A DNA stretch of 64,000 bases, taken from assembly GCF_014084125.1 (NCBI RefSeq), contig NZ_CP048405.1, positions 4,712,001-4,776,000 on the forward strand, read 5' to 3'. The position numbers were made by a program, and so were the translations under genes. Positions 15,301-22,692 of this stretch are shown piece after piece. The stretch comes from Streptacidiphilus sp. PB12-B1b (GTDB lineage: Bacteria > Actinomycetota > Actinomycetes > Streptomycetales > Streptomycetaceae). The number at the start of each line of letters is the position of its first letter. The first letter of the stretch is position 1. The notes beneath the pieces were generated by a model that worked only from the letters and a program-made list of their open reading frames with translations, ran no database searches and had not been told where the DNA came from.

Positions 15301-15942
15301 TCAGACGCCTTCTGCGGAGCGGGGTACTCCGGTCTCGGCCAGGATCTCGAAGGCGCGCGGCAGCTGCCGGGCCAGCCCGCCGGGCAGCCCGCCGCCGCCC
15401 TGGGCGCGGCGGCGGCGCTGGAGCCGCAGCACGGCCCGGACCGCCGACAGCGCCGCCCCGGCGATCACCGCCGCCCGCAGCTCGGCGTCCTCCTGCTGCG
15501 GGCCGAGCCGCCTCAGGACCAGCTGCGTCAGCCGGTCCTCGAACTCGGTGAAGGCTTTCACCAGCCCCACCGTGACCAGCGCCTCGGTGCCCTCCAGCGG
15601 GTGGGTGAGGGCGGTGAGGCTGCTGCCCGCGAACGGCTCGGCCGCCGTCAGCAATGCCGCGCAGACCGCGCTCAGCGGCTCCTCGTCCGCCGGACGCTCG
15701 GCCAGTGCCGCCTCGATGAAGGCGAACAGGTCGATGCTGTCCGGCAGCAGCAGCGCCTCCTTGCTGTCGAAGTAGCGGAAGAAAGTGCGCTCGGACACGT
15801 CCGCGCGGGCGGCGATGTCGGCGACCGTGGTGCCCGCGAAGCCGCGCTCGGCGAAGAGGGCCGCAGCGCAGTCCCGCAGCGCGCGGCGGGTCTGCTCCTT
15901 CTTGCGCTGGCGCAGTCCGGGCGCGCCGCTCTGATGAGGCAT
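15301..15942 (-). CDS. TetR-family transcriptional regulator
   Basis: 213 residues. The N-terminal helix-turn-helix is TRRALRDCAAALFAERGFAGTTVADIAARADVSERTFFRYFDSKEALL. A helical ligand domain follows, with a basic/glycine-rich loop near residues 175-190 and the end LARQLPRAFEILAETG. The ligand is unknown. It diverges from the membrane-protein gene at 16095, and a long inverted repeat between them (15978-16007) is a candidate operator, suggesting that it regulates itself and that gene. Confidence 0.85.
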   Translation of the reverse strand: MPHQSGAPGLRQRKKEQTRRALRDCAAALFAERGFAGTTVADIAARADVSERTFFRYFDSKEALLLPDSIDLFAFIEAALAERPADEEPLSAVCAALLTAAEPFAGSSLTALTHPLEGTEALVTVGLVKAFTEFEDRLTQLVLRRLGPQQEDAELRAAVIAGAALSAVRAVLRLQRRRRAQGGGGLPGGLARQLPRAFEILAETGVPRSAEGV

Positions 15943-15977
15943 GGGCGAAGCCTAGCCAGCCTGGCTCCGGAGTCAAT

Positions 15978-16007
15978 TGTCAGCTGTGCCACATGGCAGT
16001 CCTGACA
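15978..16007. promoter_or_regulatory. Inverted repeat, candidate TetR operator
   Basis: TGTCAG (15978-15983) and CTGACA (16002-16007) are perfect inverted arms. Inside them TGCC-ACAT-GGCA forms a second, nested palindrome. It lies between the leftward TetR gene and the rightward membrane-protein gene, 36 bases from the TetR start. Confidence 0.5.
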
Positions 16008-16094
16008 GCCCGACCGGCTTGTCCCCCGGGCCGTCCGGCCCGAAGGTGCGGCGGTTCGTGGCCCCGGGGGCAGTCGGGCGGATAGGGTCGTCCG

Positions 16095-16682
16095 GTGCTG
16101 AGCGGAAGCTATCAAGACCTGTTCACGGCGGTCTCCAGTTGCGCGGCCGCGCTCACCGGGCTGCTGTTCGTCGCCATGTCCGTGGCCCCGAGCCAGGGCA
16201 CGCCCGAGCGGCCCGCCATCGTCCAGCAGGTGCGGGCCGGTGCGGCCATCCTGTGCTTCACCAATGCGCTGTCGGTCTCGCTGTTCGGCCTGGTGCCCGG
16301 CAACAACCTCGGCTACGCGGCCGTCCCGCTGTCGGTGATCGGCCTGTTCTTCACGGCGGCGGGCGCGCGGTCCATCGTCGCCAACCCCCCGGCGCAGCGG
16401 AAGCACAAGCGCCGGCAGATCAGCTTCATCGTCCTGCTGCTGTGCCTCTTCGGCTCCGAACTCCTCGGCGGCATCCGGCTGCTCGTCCATCGGCACAACA
16501 ACGGCGCCGCCGAGCTGGTCGGCAACCTGCTGGTGGCCATGCTGCTCATCGGGATCGCCCGGGCCTGGGAGATGGTCGGCGACCGGGAGACCGGGATCCT
16601 GGCCTCCATCGCCGTCCTCGCCGGACGCGGGCCCGACACGCCGCCGCCCGGCGAGCAGCCGGACGCGGAGCCCGCGGAGTGA
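16095..16682 (+). CDS. Uncharacterised multi-pass membrane protein
   Basis: 195 residues with about five hydrophobic helices. It begins LSGSYQDLFTAVSSCAAALTGLLFVAMSV; a cytoplasmic KHKRRQ patch sits mid-protein and a proline-rich acidic tail ends it. Similar short proteins are common in streptomycetes, but I know no function. The start is GTG at 16095. It diverges from a TetR gene across an inverted repeat, so it may be that regulator's target. It is convergent with the AraC-type gene, three bases beyond its stop. Confidence 0.65.
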   Translation: MLSGSYQDLFTAVSSCAAALTGLLFVAMSVAPSQGTPERPAIVQQVRAGAAILCFTNALSVSLFGLVPGNNLGYAAVPLSVIGLFFTAAGARSIVANPPAQRKHKRRQISFIVLLLCLFGSELLGGIRLLVHRHNNGAAELVGNLLVAMLLIGIARAWEMVGDRETGILASIAVLAGRGPDTPPPGEQPDAEPAE

Positions 16683-16685
16683 GGG

Positions 16686-17702
16686 TCAGGACCGGCTGCG
16701 GGCGCGGGCGCGCATCCGGCTGGGCGGTTCGCCGAACCAGCGGCGCGCCGCCCGGGACAGCGCCGACTGCTCGGACAGTCCCAGCATGCCGGTGATCTGC
16801 GACAGCGGCAGCTCGGTCTCGGTGAGCAGCTGCCGGGCCCGCTGCCGCCGGACGTCGTCCAGGACCGCCTCGTAGCTGGTGCCCTCGGCCGCCAGGTGGC
16901 GTTGCAGGGTACGCGGGTGCATCCGGTGCCAGCGGGCCACCGCCTCGACCGACAGCTCGGCCGTGCCGACGGCGCGCGCCAGCGTGCCGCGCACCCGGGC
17001 GGTCAGCGTGTGCCCGGGGTCGGCGAAGTGCGTGGCCATGTAGTCGACGGCGATGTCGCGCAGCACGCTGTCCCGGCTGTCCAGCGGCGCGGACATCAGC
17101 GCGGCGGGCAGCCGCAGCAGGGCGGCCTCCTGGTCGAAGCGGACGTCCGCGCCGAAGAAGTCGGTGTAGCGGGCCGACGGCGCCAGCACCGGGTGCGGCA
17201 GGTGCACCGACCGCAGCCCGTAGCCGCCGTGGGCCCGCAGCAGAACCCGGTGCATCAGGCCCATGCCGAGGTCGATCGCCTGCGGCGGGCTGGGCAGCCC
17301 GGGCAGCGAGGCATTGTAGCGCAGGCCGACCACCCCGGCGGCGCCGCGCGGGTCGGGCACCTGGAGCACGCTCAGCGTCGGGCTGTGGATGTACAGGAAG
17401 CGGGAGGCGCAGGCCAGCGCCGCACCGATGGTGGCCGAGCGCTCGACGGCCACGGCCAGCGGCCCGAGAACGCTGATGTCCTGCTGCTCGGCCAGCAGCA
17501 GCCCCAGATCCGGGCGGCGCAACTGCCCGGCGGCGTGCTCCAGCACCCGCGCCGCGGCCACAGCCGGGACGAGCGCGTCGTCGGAGTCGGGGGCGTCCGG
17601 GTCGATCCGGAAGCGGGCCAGCAGAGCCGCGCCGTCACCGCCGAGCGAGTCCACCAGCGGGACCAGGCCGCGCAGTCCGGCGGCCCGCAGCAAGGGTGTC
17701 AT
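16686..17702 (-). CDS. AraC-family transcriptional regulator (OruR/ArgR-like)
   Basis: 338 residues from the ATG at 17702. The N-terminal half is the Arabinose_bd-like ligand domain of the OruR/GliR type (GLLLAEQQDISVLGPLAVAVERSATIGAAL...). The C-terminal half holds the double helix-turn-helix: ELSVEAVARWHRMHPRTLQRHLAAEGTSYEAVLDDVRRQRARQLL, then ISQ-like first helices and LGLSEQSALSRAARRWFGEPP. Such proteins usually activate an adjacent operon. It diverges from the flavin monooxygenase gene, with 10-base direct repeats between them. Longer in-frame starts upstream would translate those repeats and are unlikely. Confidence 0.82.
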   Translation of the reverse strand: MTPLLRAAGLRGLVPLVDSLGGDGAALLARFRIDPDAPDSDDALVPAVAAARVLEHAAGQLRRPDLGLLLAEQQDISVLGPLAVAVERSATIGAALACASRFLYIHSPTLSVLQVPDPRGAAGVVGLRYNASLPGLPSPPQAIDLGMGLMHRVLLRAHGGYGLRSVHLPHPVLAPSARYTDFFGADVRFDQEAALLRLPAALMSAPLDSRDSVLRDIAVDYMATHFADPGHTLTARVRGTLARAVGTAELSVEAVARWHRMHPRTLQRHLAAEGTSYEAVLDDVRRQRARQLLTETELPLSQITGMLGLSEQSALSRAARRWFGEPPSRMRARARSRS

Positions 17703-17707
17703 GTCGC

Positions 17708-17739
17708 CCAAGGGTAAAATTCTGTCGCGTGGTGTCAAG
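17708..17739 (-). promoter_or_regulatory. Possible promoter of the AraC-type gene
   Basis: On the minus strand TTGACA is followed after about 16 bases by a poor -10 (TACCCT), only a few bases before the ATG at 17702. If it is used, the mRNA has almost no leader. The -35 is convincing and the -10 is not. Confidence 0.3.
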
Positions 17740-17780
17740 TGCCGGACGGCTCCCGGGCGCGACACTGGGCGGGTTCGCAG

Positions 17781-17815
17781 CATGCACCGCCATGCACCGC
17801 CATGCACCGCCATGA
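17781..17815. repeat. 10-base direct repeats between AraC-type regulator and monooxygenase
   Basis: CATGCACCGC occurs three times in tandem and a fourth time partially (CATGAACGC), one copy per helical turn. It lies 25-60 bases before the monooxygenase start. AraC-family proteins often bind tandem direct repeats near the -35, so this is a plausible activator site. Confidence 0.6.
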
Positions 17816-17839
17816 ACGCCTGCCGGAAAGGGGCCACCG

Positions 17840-19417
17840 GTGACCGACGCCGCAGAGCCGGAACACGAGTACGTCGACGTGCTGATCGTCGGCGCGGGCC
17901 TGTCCGGGATCGGCGCCGCCAGCCACCTGCGGCGCGCCTGCCCGGACAAGTCCTTCGCCGTGCTGGAGTCGCGCGGGGCGATCGGCGGCACCTGGGACCT
18001 CTTCCGCTACCCCGGCGTCCGCTCGGACTCCGACATGTTCACCCTCGGCTACTCCTTCCGCCCGTGGACCGCCGCCAAGGCCATCGCCGACGGCGAGTCC
18101 ATCCGCACGTACGTCGCCGACACCGCCCGCGAGAACGGGATCGAGCCGCACATCCGCTTCCACCACCGGGTGGTCCGCGCCGACTGGTCGTCCCGGACCG
18201 CACGCTGGACGGTCACCGTGCAGCGCACCGGGCCCGGCGAGCACCCCGGCACGGGCGAGACCCCCGGCACCGGCGAGGCTCCGCAGGACGCCGGGACGAC
18301 CACGCTGAGCTGCTCGTTCCTCCAGGTCTGCTCCGGCTACTACCGCTACGACCAGGGCTACAGCCCGGCCTTCCCCGGGGCCGAGGAGTTCACCGGGCGG
18401 ATCGTCCACCCGCAGCACTGGCCGGCCGACCTGGACTACGCCGGACGGCGGGTCGTGGTCATCGGCAGCGGAGCCACCGCGGTGACCCTGGTCCCCTCCA
18501 TGGCCGCCACCGCCGCCCATGTCACCATGCTCCAGCGCTCCCCCACCTACGTCGCCTCGCTGCCCGCCGGGGACGCCATCGCCGACCGGCTGCGCCGCCG
18601 CCTGCCCGCACAGCACGCCTACCGGCTGATCCGCTGGAAGAACGTGCTGTTCAGCATGGGCAGCTACAGCCTGAGCCGACGCCGGCCCAGGCTGATGAAG
18701 GCCATCCTGCGCCGGGGCGCGGCGGCCGCGCTGCCGCCCGGGTACGACGTGGACACCCACTTCGGGCCCAGCTACGACCCGTGGGACCAGCGGCTGTGCG
18801 TGGTGCCCGACGGCGACCTGTTCGCCGCCGTCCGCGAGGGCCGGGCGGCCGTGGTCACCGACCGGATCGAGCGCTTCACCGCCACCGGCATCGCGCTGGA
18901 GTCCGGCACGGAACTGCCCGCCGACGTCATCGTGACCGCGACCGGGCTGAACCTGCTGGCCATCGGCGGCATACGGCTCCGGGTGGACGGCGCCGAGGTC
19001 GATCTGGCGCAGACCCTGGCCTACAAGGGCATGATGCTGTCCGGCGTGCCGAACTTCTCGCTCACCCTCGGCTACACCAACGCCTCCTGGACGCTCAAGG
19101 CGGACCTGGTCGCGCAGTACGTGTGCCGCCTCCTCCGGCACATGGACGAGCAAGGATTCCACAGCGTCACCCCGGTCGCGCCGGACCTGGGCGGACCGGA
19201 CCGGCTGGCCCCGCTGATCGACCTGGCGTCCGGGTACGTCCGGCGCAGCGTCGACCTGCTGCCCCGGCAGGGGCCCGCCGCGCCCTGGCGGCTGCACCAG
19301 AACTACCTGCGCGACCTGCGCTTGATGCGGCGCGGCCCGGTGACCGACGCCGTCCGCTTCGGCCGCGCCACGGACGCGCCCGCCCCCGCGCCTGTGGCAG
19401 CGCCCGCCGTCAGCTGA
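17840..19417 (+). CDS. Flavin-dependent monooxygenase of Baeyer-Villiger type
   Basis: 525 residues. The FAD motif is VLIVGAGLSGIGAA (about residues 13-26), followed by GGTWDLFRYPGVRSDSDMFTLGYSF. The Baeyer-Villiger-type fingerprint is FTGRIVHPQHWP, and a second Rossmann motif for NADPH is VVVIGSGATAVT. Members insert oxygen into ketones or oxidise S/N atoms. A flexible Gly/Thr/Pro-rich insert lies at about residues 132-152. The start is GTG at 17840 just after AAAGGGGCC. The divergent AraC-type gene is the probable regulator. A ketone substrate linked to the steroid cluster is possible but unsupported. Confidence 0.85.
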   Translation: MTDAAEPEHEYVDVLIVGAGLSGIGAASHLRRACPDKSFAVLESRGAIGGTWDLFRYPGVRSDSDMFTLGYSFRPWTAAKAIADGESIRTYVADTARENGIEPHIRFHHRVVRADWSSRTARWTVTVQRTGPGEHPGTGETPGTGEAPQDAGTTTLSCSFLQVCSGYYRYDQGYSPAFPGAEEFTGRIVHPQHWPADLDYAGRRVVVIGSGATAVTLVPSMAATAAHVTMLQRSPTYVASLPAGDAIADRLRRRLPAQHAYRLIRWKNVLFSMGSYSLSRRRPRLMKAILRRGAAAALPPGYDVDTHFGPSYDPWDQRLCVVPDGDLFAAVREGRAAVVTDRIERFTATGIALESGTELPADVIVTATGLNLLAIGGIRLRVDGAEVDLAQTLAYKGMMLSGVPNFSLTLGYTNASWTLKADLVAQYVCRLLRHMDEQGFHSVTPVAPDLGGPDRLAPLIDLASGYVRRSVDLLPRQGPAAPWRLHQNYLRDLRLMRRGPVTDAVRFGRATDAPAPAPVAAPAVS

Positions 19418-19949
19418 CCCGGCACAGCGCGGCGATCCGCGGCAGCCGGCGGGACATCTCGGCGGCGTCGTCGAAGTCGAAGCCCCACGCGGGGTCGAGC
19501 GCGGGGTAGCGGACGGCGCAGGAGCCGCGCGGTATGTGCGCGCCGGTCGCGGCCAGGTGGGCGTTCCAGGCGATGGCCAGCGCCGCCTCGCACTCCAGCT
19601 CGTGGCCGTGCTGCGCGGCAGTCATCACCGCCGGCAGTTCGGACAGCGAGTCCGGGTCGGCCACCGCGCGCTCGAACACGGCCCGGCCCTGCAGCACCAG
19701 CCAGCCACGGAAGTAGTCGAAGCCGTCGTCCGAGCAGCCGCCGTTCAGCGTGTAGGCGGCCGCCCACAGGGGGCTGCGGTACGAGCGGGTGAGGGCGTCC
19801 CACAGCAGCTGCTGTGCGGCGACGATGTCGGCCGCGGGCAGCTCGCCCAGCAGCGCGGAGGCGCGGGCGGCGACGGCATGGCCGTCGGCCGGGTCCGCGA
19901 CCTCGGCGCGTGCGGTGTCGATGAGTTCCCAGAAGGTTCCCGTGTCCAT
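19410..19949 (-). CDS. DUF4240 protein
   Basis: 179 residues. The DUF4240 pattern is clear: MDTGTFWELIDTAR at the start, WAAAYTLNGGCSDDGFDYFRGWLVLQGRAVFE in the middle, and a C-terminus with WGFDFDDAAEMSRRLPRI. The family is found in actinomycetes and other bacteria and has no known function; it is soluble and acidic. The ATG at 19949 is preferred over an upstream in-frame start that would extend the protein into the TetR promoter region. Its 3' end overlaps the monooxygenase gene by eight bases (convergent). Confidence 0.8.
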   Translation of the reverse strand: MDTGTFWELIDTARAEVADPADGHAVAARASALLGELPAADIVAAQQLLWDALTRSYRSPLWAAAYTLNGGCSDDGFDYFRGWLVLQGRAVFERAVADPDSLSELPAVMTAAQHGHELECEAALAIAWNAHLAATGAHIPRGSCAVRYPALDPAWGFDFDDAAEMSRRLPRIAALCRVS

Positions 19950-20072
19950 GGTGCCGAAGCTAGCGGTCGGCACTGACAGTCCGCCCCGTCTGCCCGCCGG
20001 GCGGAACGCCCCGCCGCACCGCGCCGCCGCACCGCCCCCGCCGCCGGGCGGCGGACCTGGGAGGATGGCGTC

Positions 20073-20717
20073 ATGAGCGCCCCGGATACCGCCGACCTGT
20101 GGCCCGACGTACAGCCGGAGGCCGCCCGGCGGCTGCTGGTCGCGGCGGTGGACTCCTTCGCCCGGCTCGGCTACCACGCCACCACCACCCGGGAGATCGC
20201 CCGGACCGCCGGGATGAGCCCGGCGGCGCTGTACATCCACTACCCGTCCAAGAGCGCGCTGCTGTTCGAGATCAGCCGCAGCGGCCATGAGCAGACCATG
20301 GCCCTGGTGGAGCGCGCGGCGGCCGTCGGCGGCGATCCGGTGGAGCGGGTCCGGGCGCTGGTGGCGGAGTTCACCGCCTGGCACGCCCGGGCCCACACCG
20401 TGGCCCGGATCGTCCAGTACGAGCTGCAGGCCCTGCCGCCGCGGGAGTACGAGGTCGTGGCGGAGCTGCGGCGGCGGATCGAGGCCACGGTCCGCGAGGT
20501 GATCGCGGACGGCGTGGACCAGGGCGTGTTCGCGGTGGCGGACGTACGGACGGCGGCGCGGGCGCTGATCTCGCTGGGCGTGGACGTGGCCCGCTGGTAC
20601 AACGAGCGGTCCGCGACGCCCCCGGACGAGCTGGGCCGGCGCTACGCCGATCTGGTGCTGGGCATGCTCGGGGCCCCGCCCGGCCCGCGCGAGCAGCAGG
20701 AACACGGGCAGGGGTAA
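20073..20717 (+). CDS. TetR-family regulator, acyl-CoA type
   Basis: 214 residues. The N-terminal domain is RRLLVAAVDSFARLGYHATTTREIARTAGMSPAALYIHYPSKSALLFEIS. The C-terminal domain ends ISLGVDVARWYNERSATPPDELGRRYADLVLGML, the layout seen in KstR2-like and other acyl-CoA-responsive TetR repressors. GGGAGG precedes the ATG. The next gene is an acyl-CoA dehydrogenase with a 16-base palindrome in its promoter, so control of lipid oxidation is likely. The palindrome is close to, but not identical with, the KstR2-type site at 7218. It could be the cluster's KstR2 or a paralogue. Confidence 0.8.
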   Translation: MSAPDTADLWPDVQPEAARRLLVAAVDSFARLGYHATTTREIARTAGMSPAALYIHYPSKSALLFEISRSGHEQTMALVERAAAVGGDPVERVRALVAEFTAWHARAHTVARIVQYELQALPPREYEVVAELRRRIEATVREVIADGVDQGVFAVADVRTAARALISLGVDVARWYNERSATPPDELGRRYADLVLGMLGAPPGPREQQEHGQG

Positions 20718-20768
20718 CGGCGTCCGCTGCGCAGCCGGTCCTTGCCTGGTCCCGGTGGCCCACCTAAG

Positions 20769-20784
20769 CTAAGCAAGCGCTTAG
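20769..20784. promoter_or_regulatory. Palindromic operator upstream of the FadE5-like gene
   Basis: CTAAGC-AAGC-GCTTAG is a perfect inverted repeat 30-46 bases before the GTG start at 20815. It is offset by two bases from a 13-of-14 match to the KstR2 consensus. The binding protein is most simply the TetR product encoded just before it. Confidence 0.65.
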
Positions 20785-20814
20785 TCACCTCTGGCGCAGG
20801 CGGAAAGGAAACCC

Positions 20815-22614
20815 GTGTCCTCCCTGATCCTGTCCTCGCGCGACCTGGACTTCCTGCTCCATGAGTGGCTCGACGTCACCGCCCTCACCTCCCGCGACCG
20901 CTTCGCCGAGCACTCCCGCGAGACCTTCGACGCGGTGCTGGAGCTGGCGGAGTCCATCGCCACCGAGCAGTTCGCCCCGCACAACCGCAAGGCCGACGCC
21001 AACGAGCCGCGGATGGACGCCGACGGCCGGGTGGTGCTGATCCCCGAGGTCAAGGCGGCACTGGAGGTCTATGCCAAGGCGGGCCTGCTGGCCGGCCAGT
21101 TGGACGAGGAGCTCGGCGGCATGCAGCTGCCGAACGTGGTCGCCAAGGCGGTGGCGGCCTGGTTCCAGGCGGCCAACCCGGGGACGGCCGCCTATCCCTT
21201 CCTGACCGTGGGCAATGCCAACCTGCTGGTCGCGCACGGCAGCCCGGAGCAGGTGGACACCTGGGTGCGGCCGATGGCCGAGGGCCGGTTCTTCGGCACC
21301 ATGTGCCTGTCCGAGCCGCAGGCGGGCTCCTCGCTGGCGGACATCACCACCCGGGCGGTCCCGCAGCCGGACGGCAGCCACCGGATCACCGGCAGCAAGA
21401 TGTGGATCTCCGGCGGCGACCACGAGCTGACCGAGAACATCGTCCACCTGGTGCTGGCCAAGATCCCCGGCGGTCCGCCCGGGGTGAAGGGCATCTCGCT
21501 GTTCATCGTGCCCAAGTACCTGCCGGGGCCGGACGGCGGCGCGGGCGAGCGCAACGACGTGGTGCTGGCCGGGCTCAACCACAAGATGGGCTTCCGGGGC
21601 ACCACCAACACCCTGCTCAACTTCGGCGAGGGCCGGCACACCCCGCTGGGCGCGCCCGGCGCGGTGGGCTACCTGCTCGGCGAGCCGCACCAGGGCCTGG
21701 CCTACATGTTCCACATGATGAACGAGGCCCGGGTGGGCGTGGGCCTGGGCGCGACCGCGCTGGGCTACACCGGCTACCTGCACGCACTGGAGTACGCCCG
21801 CACCCGCACCCAGGGGCGCCCGATCGGCGAGAAGGACCCGGCCGCGCCGCAGGTGCCGCTGGTCGAGCACCCGGACGTACGGCGGATGCTGCTGGCCCAG
21901 AAGGCGTACGTGGAGGGCGGTCTGGCGCTCGGGCTGTACTGCTCGCTGCTGGTGGACGAGCAGGCCACCGCCCCCGGCGAGGCCGAGCGGGCGCGCGCGG
22001 CGCTGCTGCTGGACGTGCTGACGCCGATCGCCAAGAGCTGGCCCTCGCAGTGGTGCCTGGAGGCCAACAGCCTGGCCATCCAGGTCCACGGCGGCTACGG
22101 CTACACCCGCGACTACGACGTGGAGCAGTTCTACCGGGACAACCGGCTCAACCCCATCCACGAGGGCACCCACGGCATCCAGGGGCTGGACCTGCTGGGA
22201 CGCAAGGTGGTGGCGCAGGGCGGCGCGGGCCTGCGACTGCTGGCCGAGACCCTGTCGGCGACGGCGGCCCGGGCGGTGGCGGCGGGCGGCGAGGCGGCCG
22301 CTCTGGGGGCGCAGCTGCAGGCCGCCGTCGAGCGCACGGTCGAGGTCACCGGGCGGCTGTGGAGCACCGGCGACCCGGTGTCGGCGCTGGCCAACGCCAC
22401 GGTCTACCTGGAGGCGGTCGGCCATGTCGTTGTCGCCTGGGTGTGGCTGGAGCAGCTGCTTGCGGCCGAGGGGCGCAGCGGCGGCTTCTACGACGGCAAG
22501 CGGCAGGCGGCGCGCTACTTCTTCCGCTGCGAACTGCCGAAGACCGGGCCGCAGTTCGATCTGCTGGCGGCGCTGGACCGGACCTCGCTGGAGATGGCGG
22601 ACGCCTGGTTCTGA
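20815..22614 (+). CDS. FadE5/DmdC-like acyl-CoA dehydrogenase (large type)
   Basis: 599 residues, longer than ordinary acyl-CoA dehydrogenases, as in the FadE5/AcdA/DmdC branch with an extra C-terminal domain. It has an N-terminal helical extension, then CLSEPQAGSSLADI and SKMWISGGDHELTENIVHLVLA. FIVPKYLP and HKMGFRGTTNT follow. The C-terminal half has GGYGYTRDYDVEQFYRDNRLNPIHEGTHGIQG with the catalytic glutamate region HEGT, and the end is FYDGKRQAARYFFRCELPKT. Relatives oxidise acyl-CoAs of broad chain length or 3-methylmercaptopropionyl-CoA. The start is GTG at 20815 after GGAAAGG. Confidence 0.87.
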   Translation: MSSLILSSRDLDFLLHEWLDVTALTSRDRFAEHSRETFDAVLELAESIATEQFAPHNRKADANEPRMDADGRVVLIPEVKAALEVYAKAGLLAGQLDEELGGMQLPNVVAKAVAAWFQAANPGTAAYPFLTVGNANLLVAHGSPEQVDTWVRPMAEGRFFGTMCLSEPQAGSSLADITTRAVPQPDGSHRITGSKMWISGGDHELTENIVHLVLAKIPGGPPGVKGISLFIVPKYLPGPDGGAGERNDVVLAGLNHKMGFRGTTNTLLNFGEGRHTPLGAPGAVGYLLGEPHQGLAYMFHMMNEARVGVGLGATALGYTGYLHALEYARTRTQGRPIGEKDPAAPQVPLVEHPDVRRMLLAQKAYVEGGLALGLYCSLLVDEQATAPGEAERARAALLLDVLTPIAKSWPSQWCLEANSLAIQVHGGYGYTRDYDVEQFYRDNRLNPIHEGTHGIQGLDLLGRKVVAQGGAGLRLLAETLSATAARAVAAGGEAAALGAQLQAAVERTVEVTGRLWSTGDPVSALANATVYLEAVGHVVVAWVWLEQLLAAEGRSGGFYDGKRQAARYFFRCELPKTGPQFDLLAALDRTSLEMADAWF

Positions 22615-22692
22615 CGCTGTGTCATCCGGGTGCGCCGGGAGGAGTATGACCATGCACAGTCATGCCCCGTCCGCCGAAACCGGAGACCGCCC

